The notes beneath the pieces were generated by a model, which was not told the DNA's origin, did not search any database, and worked only from the letters and a program-made list of their open reading frames with translations. This document shows, in pieces, positions 1-10,705 of a stretch of 64,000 bases of DNA. Source of the DNA: Pogostemon cablin (Eukaryota; Streptophyta; Magnoliopsida; Lamiales; Lamiaceae); the NCBI GenBank assembly GCA_023678885.1, contig CM042955.1, positions 35,434,088 to 35,498,087 of the forward strand. The letters are read 5' to 3'. Every line of letters begins with the position of its first letter. Position 1 is the first letter of the stretch. The position numbers were made by a program, and so were the translations under genes.

Positions 1-1626
1 GACTCGCTCAAGCTCGATTAAGATTTATTTTGACAATGAAAGACGATGTTACTGCTAATAGTTAGTTATATTTGAGTTGTCTTTAATTGCTCATCTCCTT
101 TCTAGGTAAAGAACCATCGACGAAGGGCAAAGGACCTACTTCAGACTCCGGAGAGAGTTAATCACTTCCTTGTGAGTTGATAATTCGGGATCGCCTTCTC
201 TTGTGGGAAGTGTGGACCCTCGTTAAATTTGCATTCATTTTATTTTTAGTTAATTGATAACAAAATTATTTTGGTAGTGTGTTATGTGGTAAAGAGTCTG
301 ATTGGCTCGATTGTTCTAGTTAGAGCCTGATTGGCCTAAGATGGTCCATTGATTATCTTATATTATTTCATATGGGTATTGTTGATTTTTAACTTATGTT
401 GAAGAGCCTTGCCGGCTCGATATTTGATAGTCTTTATTGCGAATTATTTGCAGATTGATTTCTGGTTATTCATGTGTGCCATTTAGACTCTAACTTGAGT
501 CGTTATTCATCTTATGATGCATATGCATATGTATACCTGGTACCAAGGTTAAGTAGCTCGAATTGGTCACGGTTCGGGTGAGTTGGAGCGACATTGATTG
601 AGTAGCCCGAATTGTCGCGGTTCGGGTGAGTTAGAGTGACAAACAAGTTGCTCATGGCTTGGCAAACCCGGGTGAGTTAGATCTAACGGGGCACCTGTCC
701 ATTTGCCAAATACTCATACTTTGGAAGGTGATCGTTAGATGAATCAGTCTATTGTAGGCTCAGCCAACGTCACCGGTGTGGACATGCATGTCATATATGT
801 TTATATATTTTCATTTCAAGTATTCACATCGATATTTTATTGTGAATTTTAGCACTTGGTGTGCATTGAGGAAGAACATTAACATGCATTTTGTCTAGAG
901 TAACGGTGACGGGCTCAGACTGACTCTCAACGGAGAGATCAGTTCGAGGAGGATATTGGCTACCCACGCGTCTTTTATGTGATAACATCTTGTTTGAACT
1001 AATTGTGTATTTGTAAATGCATTCATAGGTTGTATTTTCGTTAAGTTGTATATTATGTAAACATAATAATTGATGTGGAACAAAATATTGGATTTTATGT
1101 TGTGAACTACGAACGGGAGTACATGCTTCGTATAAGGGTTGGGGTGACCGGCTTATCACCTCACTGAGCTAGTGGTTTTGCTCACCCCCATCATTTCCTT
1201 CATTTTCAGGCTGTTGATATCGTTTTGGTTGGAGGTTTGCCTGTCGTTTGCTCGTCATTCGATCGGTGTTTTGGGTACTTTTTCTTTTGTGTAAATTGAC
1301 GGATCCATTGGCGAGATTGTATAGTTTATATTTTGTGACCCCCCCTTGATGTTCTTTTTGTACTTTCGCGATGTTATATCGCTCATGTATATTTTCTTCA
1401 AACTAAGTTACATCGTGGTATTTTGTACCTTTGTAAATCCTTGTTGATACTTTATGTAATGATGTCCTTGGGTTGTACCCGTAGTTATCAGTTGTTCAAT
1501 TCTACAGGTACTTGATAGCAAGCCTTACGTTTTCTATAAACTTTGTGGAGTGGAGTGCACCCATTTCACGAAATTTATGGTTAACGTGGTGGTTGTCGCG
1601 TTCCGCCTGCGGGTTGGGGCGTGACA
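1..1626. mobile_element. Ty3/gypsy-type LTR, right-hand part
   Basis: The segment ends in GGGGCGTGACA at 1616-1626, the mirror of the TGTCACGCCCC start common in plant Ty3/gypsy LTRs. Inside is the phrase CACTGAGCTAGTGG followed by GCTCACCCCC (about 1160-1190), which I associate with Tekay/Del-type chromovirus LTRs. No coding region is seen; short open frames here are not gene-like. The left LTR border lies outside the window, so solo LTR and full element cannot be told apart. The lineage call is inference. Confidence 0.6.
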
Positions 1627-1628
1627 GT

Positions 1629-2277
1629 TAGTGTTTGGCGATTTATTTCGTTATCGTGTCAATCCAATAAGGATACAAAAATTTCGTGTTTTGTTTGTAT
1701 CAGGTTCGTGTTAACCCGTTAAACACGATTAATATTAATTAATAGATAACCCATTAACCCGTTAACAACCCATTAATCTATTAACAACCCATTATAAATA
1801 TAAAAGTAGGCAAATATATGATAAAAACACTTATTAATATATGGTAAAAATCTTTTTTTGGAATTTTATCAATTAAAAACCTGAAAAATTGGTAAACTAT
1901 CAATTTGAAGCCTGGATTATATTTTTTATCAATTCGAGGCCTGAAATATGTAAAACTATCAATACAGGGCCAGAATTTATCAAATATTATCTTATATTTT
2001 TATCAATTTAGGCCTAAATTCAGACACCGAATTGATAGTTATACATATTTTAGGCCCCGAATTGATAGAAAAAAAAAATTTAGGTCCCGAATTGATAGTT
2101 TACCCAATTAAACTCCTTATTTATTATTTTCTTATCATTTTGTTATCGTGTCGTATTGTGTCAATCGTTATTTTTCATGTTCGTGTCGTGTCGGAATGAA
2201 TTCTGTCATGTTTGAGTTTGCTCTTATCGTGTCACTATCGTATCGATACAAAACCAGACCCAATAGCACCACCCCTA
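1629..2277. mobile_element. hAT-like non-autonomous relic
   Basis: The left end reads TAGTGTTTGGCGAT and the right end read inverted is TAGGGGTGGTGCTATT, an imperfect inverted pair of the kind seen on plant hAT MITEs. The interior is rich in repeated 'cgtgtc' and 'cccattaac' words. No convincing 8-bp target duplication was found, so the borders are approximate. A foldback element sits inside it. Confidence 0.4.
1853..2105. repeat. Foldback element built of 'TATCAATT' units, copy 1
   Basis: Direct copies of a ~35-40-bp unit (CTATCAATTCGAGGCCTGAA-like) fill the left half. Inverted copies (CCGAATTGATAGTT-like) fill the right half, so the element can fold on itself. The small plus-strand open frame at 1905-2111 is a by-product of the repeats. 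It sits inside the hAT-like relic. Confidence 0.6.
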
Positions 2278-2770
2278 GTTTTACATGATTTGTTATCAAT
2301 CTGCATAAGAAATTATTACTTATAAATTTCACAAATACATTAATTTTCTGTTGCGTCTAAATTTTCGAAAGATAATAATTTCAGTAGTAATAATTTGTAA
2401 TATAAAAAGGCTAAAATTTGTGTGTTATGGGAACATCGTGCGCACAAATATCTTTTAGTACTAAATAATATATACTCTTTAATATAAGGATGTGCACCCT
2501 TTATTTTCTAGAAAAATAATAATAAAAACCCTTTAAACAAAATGTTGTACCCTTATTAATTAAGACAAAGACTTGGGTGAGATCCTCTATGTGAAACGGA
2601 TCACCCATTAAGCATATTTTAGAGGGCCATATTTGGGTTGCTATTAAATTAGAAAAAATTTAAAATTAATTATCCTAACTGATACGTGGATCTACGGTCG
2701 AAATGGAAGCGGTGGCTTGGACCGCTTGGTCGATATATGTTTAGAAAAAGAATGCAAACCATTCCCTTGT

Positions 2771-3055
2771 ATTTTTTTTGGAGTTTTATCAATTCAAGGC
2801 CCGAATTATGGGTAAACTATCAATTCGGGGCCTGAATTATTTTTTCTATCAATTCAAGGCCTGAAATATGTAAAACTATCAATCAAAGGCCTGAATTTGT
2901 CAAATATTACCTCCTATTTTAATCAATTTAGGGCCTAAGTTCAGACCCTAAATTGATAGTTTTACATAATTCAGACCCATAATTGATAGAAAACATTATT
3001 CAAGCATTGAATTTATAGTTTACCCATTTTTCAGGCCTTGGATTGATTTTTTTGT
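2771..3055. repeat. Foldback element, copy 2
   Basis: Same family and layout as the copy about 900 bp upstream: direct units containing CTATCAATTCAAGGCCTGAA, then inverted units containing AATTGATAG. It has the same edge words (TTTTATCAATTCAAGGCC at the left, GGCCTTGGATTGATTTTT at the right). No protein-coding content. Confidence 0.6.
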
Positions 3056-3059
3056 ATTT

Positions 3060-3769
3060 TTATTTTTACGTTTTTTCCTTTACTTTTTTATTATTTAAAA
3101 TTTTAATAATTAAAATTTTCTATTCATTTAATTATTATAAAAGTGATATACAATTGATGAAAAATGATAATAATGTTGTGAATTATTTCATGAATAATTT
3201 ATAATATAAATAAATGTGATTCCATTTTAAACAAAAGTGATAACATCTTTAACAAAAAGTGATAACTAATCAAAAAATGTATTTCACGTATAATTTATTG
3301 GAATAATAAAAAGTGATAGCATCTTTAATAAAAGGTGATAACTAATTTAGAAAGTGTATTTCATGAATAATTTACTGGAAACATAAAAAGTGACAACATT
3401 TTTAATAAAAAATGATTCATAATAAAAGAAAATTAATATCAGTTTGTTTGAATTATTTCACAAATAATTCACTAAAATAATAAAAGTAATAGCATTTCAA
3501 ATTAAAAAAGTGATACTACATGATAAAAAAAAGTGATAACCTCTGATTAAATTATTTTATGAACAAATCCTAAAATAAATAAAAAATGACAATAATTTTA
3601 ATATAAAATCACATTCGATCAAGATAAAGTGATGATAATAATAGTAATACTCCATATTTTTTTTTATTAAAAGTGATTACTTAATCAATAAAATATCATT
3701 TTTTTATTCATATGTAGTATAACATTAACATCAAATTTTAAAAAATTAGATTTTTTTTTTAAATTAGAG
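3060..3769. repeat. AT-rich stretch with repeated 'AGTGATAAC' words
   Basis: AAAGTGATAAC-like words recur every 40-60 bp in very AT-rich DNA, with phrases such as TGTATTTCACG and ATAATTTACTGG repeated. The words match the interior of the GGTCTCAC MITE family that follows, so this may be an expanded relative. No gene seen. Confidence 0.45.
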
Positions 3770-3980
3770 TAGGTCTTGCGTGAGATAATTTTTCACTTTT
3801 TTGAATAGTTATCACTTTCGCTATAAAATGTTATAACTTTTTATTTATACAATAAATTGTTCATGAAAGAGTATTATCACTTTTCATTAATTTATTATCA
3901 CTTTCCTTCATAAGAATTATCACTTTCTGGCCGTCTCACGTAAGCCCTTACGTGAGACGGTCTCACACAAGTCTTTGCCT
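3770..3980 (+). repeat. GGTCTCAC-family MITE, copy 1
   Basis: It begins TAGGTCTTGCGTGAGA and ends GACGGTCTCACACAAGTCTT, so the termini are inverted copies of one another. The interior has repeated TATCACTTT words. Near the right end is a short palindrome, CTCACGTAAGCCCTTACGTGAG. At least four further copies lie in the window. Confidence 0.65.
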
Positions 3981-4033
3981 TTAAATTAATAGTATTGATA
4001 AATGAAATATAATTAGTTTTAGATAATTTTTTA

Positions 4034-4285
4034 TAGGAAAAGACTTGTGTGAGACCGTCTCACATAAGCCCTTACGTGAGACGGTCAGAGAGTGATAAAT
4101 TTTATAAAGAAAAGTGATAATAAATTAATAAAAAGTGACAACGCTATTTCATGAACAATTTATAGTATAAATAAAATGTGATAATATTTTATAGCAAAAG
4201 TGATGACATTTTATAGCGAAAGTGATAACTATTTTAAAAAGTGAAAAATGTTCTCATGTGATACGATCTCACGCAAGATTTACCT
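4034..4285 (-). repeat. GGTCTCAC-family MITE, copy 2, inverted relative to copy 1
   Basis: Starts AAAAGACTTGTGTGAGACCG and ends GATCTCACGCAAGATTTACC, the reverse-complement order of the copy at 3770-3980. The two are separated by about 50 bp and form a head-to-head pair that could fold into a long hairpin. No coding content. Confidence 0.65.
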
Positions 4286-4778
4286 TTTTTTTATATTACA
4301 ATTAAATTAAAAAAAAGAAAAAAGAAAATTTAAAGCATCTGGGCGGCGTACGTGGACGACAGCAATCGGGCGTGTAGCAGCCATCAATATATTTCGGCAA
4401 CTTAGTATTACAATTTGTCAAAATTTTCTTAATTTTTTTAAATTTAACTTAAAATATACTCATTTAGCTTAATAGATAGTCCGTCTTATAAAAACCTATC
4501 CATTAATTAAAATGTATATCCTTTAAAATAAAATATTATATTATCAGACACCTTGTGCATCTGTTAACAAGAGACCAACCCATGTAAAAAAATGACATAC
4601 ACTTCCTAATTCCATTATGATTATATGAAATAAAATAATCATGATCAGGTTCCCAAAATTCCATAACAAAAATCACAACCACATGAATATCCTAAAAGTT
4701 CCAACATCATATACACACACGCGTAGCCATAATTATTTGAATCTACTCTGAAATATACATTAAAGAAAAAAAAAACCC
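4286..4778. other. AT-rich intergenic stretch, 3' flank of the WRKY gene
   Basis: Nothing gene-like is seen. It should include the 3' untranslated region and polyadenylation region of the minus-strand WRKY gene, but no single signal stands out. Confidence 0.4.
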
Positions 4779-7700
4779 TTAAGAATTAGAAAAATTATTA
4801 TTATTAATATCGGAAATAACCTCGTCGAAAATCCTCCCTGTAATAGCAGCAGCTAATGCAGCTGTAAAACCTTGATTTCTTGTCAATGAAGTTGCCATCT
4901 TTTCCACCAGAACCTGCTGAACCTCACTGCTTCCTGATGAGCATTCGCACGAAACCCGGCCGCCGGGAGACGAACAACCTCCCGGTGTTTTCGCCGTAGA
5001 AGAGTGGTGGTGCTGCCCTTCATATGTGGCTACTAAGAGAGAAGGATCATCCACACTTCTTTGCACCTAACAAATGAATATAATTAATTTCATAAATTAT
5101 TTCCAGGAATTTAAATTTACAGAAATATTGTATAGTAGTAATTGTTTTCTTCTTAATACTTACATACTGTCTACATACATTATTCAATTTATGCTTTTAA
5201 CAACGGTTGTCACAAAATATGGGGTGTTTGCAAGCGATTATAATTTAAAAAGTGATTTAATTTTATTTATTTATGTAAAAAAATGAAAGTGAATTGTATT
5301 ATTTGAAAATAAATTAAGTTTAGTGTAATTAAATCAGATTTTAAAAGTTAGAACCATTTATTAATTTTATTTTAAAATAAATTAAAAAAAAACTCTATTC
5401 ATCCCAAATTTATCTTCACCATTATTATAAACATGTAGTTTAAGAAAAATATTTTTATCTAATTTTATTGACTTTTTGGAGTACTATTGTGGTATTTTTT
5501 AGATAATGAATAAAATAGAATAAAGTATGTTAGGTGTGTTATGTAGAAATTGTATTTGTGATATTTGTTTTCGATTTTAAAAACCAAAATAGATTTTCAA
5601 AACCCACACAAAGTGACAAAACCATCCTTATATACACCTATAAATCCTACAACCCTCAACATACCCACCTTCTATATATTTTATCTCCTCATTTAATATC
5701 TTTTCTCTTTTTTTAATGCTCCCTCCGTTCTGAGTTAAATTTCACACTTTCCGTTTCCGTCCATCCCACGTTAAACTTCATCACCCAAAAAAGAATCATC
5801 ACATCAATACTCAACCCAAAAAGTACGTCTTAAGTATAAATTTGCCACTCTCACCTAATTTATTTATTAACTAAAAATACTACTTATACCCTCAAATAAT
5901 CAATAAAGTTGGTCAAAAAGTAATTTTTCTTCTATACTTATACATTGATTTTACATAAAGTTAAAACATATACTACCAAAAATCCAAAACAAACATATGT
6001 TACTATTCATTAGATTTTCAAACCCAAAAATCACAATTCCATTCATTAAAACAAACATTACCTTAAGATATTGGTTGACGTAATCTTTATTATTCCTTCC
6101 GTCCATCACTAATGTATTTATTTTGTTAATTTGTATCATCTACTCTTAAAGTATTAATTTTACCTTTTTAGTAAAAAGGTCCACAGATGGACCATTACTC
6201 CTAATCACTTCTCACTAGTACAACTACTTACTTTATATAAAATAATAGTACTTCTTAATTTACGTGTAAAAAACAAATAAATACATTTACAATAGATGGA
6301 GGGACTACAATATAAAATTATCAATACACGCTAGATTCTTAAAGAAAAACACTAAAAGTAAAATTGAATTTTTCTTTTTAAAAAAAATCTAATTTACATT
6401 CTAGAAATTCTTATTGGCAATCTGAAATCGACTTACAGAGTATAATTTTTGTTGAATAACAATATGAAAATTGAAATACGCATCCTCCAAAAGTCAAAAT
6501 AATTATATAGTTTAGAAAGAAAACATTTAATTCTCCTCTATGTATAAGGCGAAATGGACTAATTGGTATTGCCTCAACCAATTTGTATGCATACGAAGTA
6601 ATAATTATTAATTCATCTTAAGAATTTTTTTCTTTTTAATTAGTTGGAGCTATGAAGAAATTTAATAGTTAATATGGTAGTTAAATTAAGAATAAATGTG
6701 ATAACACTTGGCATATCTCAATAAAAATAATATATCTACATGCATTTCACATGAGATGGTGTACAATTTGAGAATTTGCAAATTTTAATGAGTCATAAAA
6801 TATTAATTTGTAATAATTCAATGTAAAGGAAAAGAAAGACAAATTGATCACTCAACTATCTAATAAAAGAAATTCAAGAGTTTGTCAAAGAAGGATTCAT
6901 GAAGCTTTGACTTTGAAATGTTTCTCTTAGCAACGAAGAAAGTGTCCTAATCTAATCCTCCAACAACTCAAAAGAGATGAAGACATGTTTAGTGGGACCT
7001 ACTAAAGGTAGTTATGGACCAATAGAAAGTAATCTACAATCGACATCTTTTCGAATTATTTTATAAAGTAATCATAATTATTTTTAAATTTAAAATTAGA
7101 CAATTATTGAAGTAACAATTTAAAAAAAAAAACCTAAAACTTATTAATAATTTTAAAATTATTCAAAAAATAAATTAAAAAAAATTTTAGTCCTATAATT
7201 TTTAAAATTATTTTAATTTAGTGCAAATTACAGGAAATTATAATTTTCGTTGAAATTGCATTCGTGTCTTGTACTTGGCACCAGTAGGCAGTGACACATG
7301 TTCAAATATATTATTCCATATTTTATTTAAAAGGATATTCATTTAGTAAGTGTTTATTTATTTATTTTATTTTTTAAAGAATCGATTTAAATTTCAAACA
7401 TATTAATCCGTACGTTCCAAGATTAATTGCATACCCCTCCATCCCACAGCTAAGTATATATTTTTTTTATTTTACTCCGTCCCAAAATAAATTATACATT
7501 TCCCTTTTTGATATATAGGACCTACACAAAACAATTATTATATCCACATGTATCCCACCTACAACACTAATACAACTACCCACTACATATTAAAATATTA
7601 TTTCTCTCACTTCATTACATATTTAAATATTATACTCCTTAATCTACGTGCAAAAAGTAAACGTATACCTTGTTTCGGGACGGAGGGAGTACTTCCTTTC

Positions 7701-10173
7701 TTGTTCGTAAAGGACTCGCACACCCTTAAGTGGAAATAACACTCAGTACCAATATCCTTATAATATTACAATATTACAAAAATGTCACCTTATTTTTAAA
7801 CGTAATTTAGTCAAAGTCAACTATATCATACACTTTATTTAATTAAATTAATAAAAAACTCCATACTTTTTCTTACACCATTAAATCAAAAATTATTTTT
7901 CTTGAACTACCTAAAATTCAAAATATATGCAAGTCATTTTGAAACGGAGGGAATAATATTTAATTAAAAAATTAATTTTTTAATTTGAAAAATTAAGAAT
8001 ATTAATTATTATGTTAAAAGGATTTACTCTAATAAGCCAATCACATTTTTAGTGAGTCGAATAGAGAAGAATAGAAGGAACCTTCTTCTTGACAGGACAA
8101 GTAGGGGCGAGAGAACACTTGTAATAAGCTCTGGGTGATGGATTATCCCGAGTTACTTTTTGTCCGTATTTTCTCCATTGATATCCATCTTTCACTACCT
8201 ATAATATTTATATTAATTAATAAATATCTTACTATTAATGGATTAAATACGACATCGTATATATGATCCCTTACCAGACTGACATCAGATGGATCAATTC
8301 TTACGTAAACTCTGGATACATTAGACTTGATCACTATTGGTACTTCATCACACGACATCGTATCACTATTTCTACTTCTCTTTCTTCTTGAATTTTCCTC
8401 CTCCTCCTCCTCCCGTTCACGTCTTTGCTTCAAATTATTATAATTTCTCGTCAAAATTGAAACCAATTCTGCCAACTTCTTGTTCTCACATTTCATACGA
8501 TTCAACTCCTGCATTAAAAATCAATAACACCACCACATCTACATTAATTAACATAAAATTTCAAACTTTTGTTTTTACTTTTCAATACACGAATAATTAA
8601 AGAGTTGGCCTCCGGTGTATTTAGTTACACATAAGAAAAAAAAAATGTATCAATACAATATTTTATCAGAGTATCAAGTCATTACAAAAGTTTAGAAAGA
8701 TGATATATTTGACTCGATATTTTTTATTAATATCATGTCAAAATCGAGTCAAAGATTTTCCCGTCATTTTGAGCATTTTGAAACTTTCTCTTAAAGGGAC
8801 AAAATATTTTTTAAATTGTCTGGAGGGCACTGTCTTCGAGTCCTCCAATAAAGTACGGGACAATACTCCCTCTGTCCAACGTTAACGTTGACGTTTGCTT
8901 TTTGCATGGAGATTAAGAGATATAATATTATAATGTGTAGTGAGATGAGAGAAATAATATTTAATGTAAAGTGGGTAGTTGTATTAGTATTGTGTGTGAG
9001 TCCTATATGAAATAATTAATGTTTTGTGTGGGCCCAACTTAATAAAAAGGGAAATGTAAACCTTTATTTGGGACAACCCAAAATGGAAAGTGTAAACCTT
9101 AACGCGGGACGGAGGGAGTATATATTTTCTCCTTCCACTTTAAACAGATTCATTTGCTTTTTGTACGTGAATTAATGAGTATCATTATTTAATGTGTAAT
9201 AGGTAGTTGTATTAATTTGGGTGTGATCTTCATATTTTAGTTGTATTAGTGAGTGAGTGTGGTCCCATTTGTATAGAAAAGAAAATGAAAAAATCAATCT
9301 CTTTAAAGCACATACTCTCTTCGTCCCACCAAAAGAGGGTTTTTGCTTTTTTCACGTGTATTAAGGAGTATTATTATTTAATGTGTAGTGAATAATTATA
9401 TTAGTGGAAGTGTGTACATCATATTTTAATTGTATTAGTAGATATGTGTGAGTCCCATGTATATAAAAAAAAAGAAACTTATTAGATGAGATGTACAAAA
9501 TGAAAAAAAATTGTTTCGACGAGTATGAGAAACCTTTAAGTTTACCATATAAAATTTGATTTTTGCATTTTGTCAGTGAATCTATACACTTACATATATA
9601 TAGCATAATATATTTCATAAAATGTCAAAAAATAAAAAGACAGAAAATAGAACTTCGATTATTGTACAAACCTCATCTTTCAAAAAGGATTCTCTCTCTT
9701 CAACGCCCAGATCTTCAAATTCCGAATTCTGCACGCAAAAAAAACCACTGCATATGTATGATCTCAAGAAAGATTTTCTTTTAATTTTTTTTTAAATCAA
9801 ATACTCCCTCCGTCCCATACTTATGTTCACACTTTCCGTTTTCGTCCGTCCCACACTTATGTTCACCACCCAAAAATGGAAAGTTCACATTAACCAACAA
9901 CCTCAAAAGTTATCTTAATTTCAAAAATACCACTCACACCTAACACACATAACTTACTTTATAATTTATTTATTACCTAAAAATACCATAATACCCCTAA
10001 AAAGTCAATAAAGTTGGTCAAAAAGCAACTTTTCTTAAACTCCGTATCTACAGTAACGGTGAACATAACTATGGGACGGAGGGAGTATATATTTTGCATA
10101 CCGATGATTGAGTAGGGTTTTGCATGGGATTAGTGTTGAGGTCAATTGTAAGACCCATATTATGATGATCCAT
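4779..10173 (-). CDS. WRKY transcription factor, group IIa (WRKY40/18/60-like), 5 exons
   Basis: Nuclear DNA-binding protein that would bind W-box (TTGAC) sites; group IIa members act in defence and stress signalling (family knowledge). Exons read on the minus strand: 10173-10102, 9728-9672, 8508-8275, 8198-8082, 5066-4779. All junctions are GT-AG and in phase 0, giving 255 aa from MDHHNMGLTIDLN. Residues 44-75 form a leucine-rich coiled coil (ELNRMKCENKKLAELV), followed by an acidic E-run and a basic RRKRSR likely nuclear signal. The WRKYGQK heptad is at about residues 129-135. The zinc finger is C-X5-C-X23-H-X1-H. The last intron falls exactly before VQR, the intron position typical of groups IIa/IIb. 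The last intron is about 3.0 kb and, like the others, carries MITEs. No frame break was found. Exon 2 (19 aa) is the least certain. Confidence 0.9.
5719..6305. repeat. Degenerate CTCCCTCC-family MITEs in WRKY intron 4
   Basis: Two relics. 5719-about 5945 begins CTCCCTCCGTTCTGAG and matches the full copy at 9804-10085 over its left part but lacks the right terminus. 6093-6305 begins TTCCTTCCGTCCATCA and ends AGATGGAGGGA. Both lie in the 3-kb last intron of the WRKY gene and carry no real open frame. Confidence 0.55.
7474..7690. repeat. CTCCCTCC-family (Stowaway-like) MITE in WRKY intron 4
   Basis: Starts ACTCCGTCCCAAAATA and ends TTTCGGGACGGAGGGAGT, giving inverted termini next to TA dinucleotides. 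The interior CAACTACCCACTACA is the reverse complement of the TGTAGTGGGTAGTTG block seen in other copies. Confidence 0.65.
7691..7952. repeat. Possible second MITE abutting the first
   Basis: Begins ACTTCCTTTCTTGTTCG directly after the previous MITE and ends GAAACGGAGGGA. Termini resemble the CTCCCTCC family, but the interior does not match the other copies well. The borders are tentative. Confidence 0.35.
8866..9118. repeat. CTCCCTCC-family MITE in WRKY intron 2
   Basis: Starts CTCCCTCTGTCCAACG and ends CGCGGGACGGAGGGAG, flanked by TA. The interior has AAAGTGGGTAGTTGTATTAG, the conserved block of this family. It lies between the exons at 8508 and 9672. Confidence 0.7.
9120..9530. repeat. 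Two degenerate CTCCCTCC-family relics in WRKY intron 2
   Basis: Blocks beginning about 9127 (TTTCTCCTTCCACTTTAA) and 9314 (CTCTCTTCGTCCCACC) each carry the family interior (TTTTTGCACGTG-like, then GTGTAGTGAATAATTATATTAG-like words). Right termini are worn. They follow directly on the copy at 8866-9118, forming a cluster. Confidence 0.5.
9804..10085. repeat. Full-length CTCCCTCC-family MITE in WRKY intron 1
   Basis: Starts CTCCCTCCGTCCCATAC and ends CTATGGGACGGAGGGAG with TA on both sides. Internally it repeats ACTTATGTTCAC. Its right edge is only about 10 bp from the GTATGC splice donor of exon 1. Confidence 0.75.
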
Positions 10174-10230
10174 TCAATTAGGGTTTTGTAGTGAATGATT
10201 GAATGGAATGTTATCATTTGTGGAGAAGAA

Positions 10231-10269
10231 TATATTTATATATGCAAATTATGGATGAAGTCAAGTCAA
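10231..10269 (-). promoter_or_regulatory. WRKY promoter: TATA box and paired W-boxes
   Basis: On the minus strand TATATAAATATA (10242-10231) lies about 60 bp upstream of the ATG at 10173. Just upstream of it are two overlapping-phase TTGAC cores (10269-10265 and 10264-10260, in ACTTGACTTGACTTC). W-boxes in a WRKY promoter suggest auto- or cross-regulation by WRKY proteins. That role is inference; the motifs are seen. Confidence 0.5.
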
Positions 10270-10635
10270 GTCTATTGCTATAAAAGAAGTAAAGGAAATT
10301 TCCAAGAAATTCAAGCTTTTATTAATTTGGAGTAAGTAAATTGGTTGTCTCATTAAAGTTGTTTTTAGTATTCTAGACCATTTTTTGTAAATAATCTTTT
10401 ATGTCATAGTTGTATGAGCATTGTAACTAACTGTTTTATAAAGAGGAACAAATATAACTCTTTGTCTTCAAGGTTTATGTGATTAGATATGTTGCTACGC
10501 TATATTATAATGAATAATAGTAATTAAAAAAATTAATAAAAATTGGACAAATAATTATTTTTAAAAATACATTTATTATATATGTGTCATTATAACAAGC
10601 CATGCATATTCAAAAGGATCTGGGACACGAGATGG

Positions 10636-10705
10636 GGGTAGGAGACAAGTGTCCCATTTCACATACATGTGCATGTGTGTGAAATGGGACACTTGTCTCC
10701 TACCC
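10636..10705. repeat. Near-perfect 70-bp hairpin
   Basis: Two ~34-nt arms (left starts GGGTAGGAGACAAGTGTCCC, right ends GGGACACTTGTCTCCTACCC) pair with one mismatch around a central 2-nt spacer. It lies about 400 bp upstream of the WRKY TATA box. It could be a young hairpin-RNA locus, a tiny foldback element or a cruciform site. Nothing in the sequence decides between these. Confidence 0.7.
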
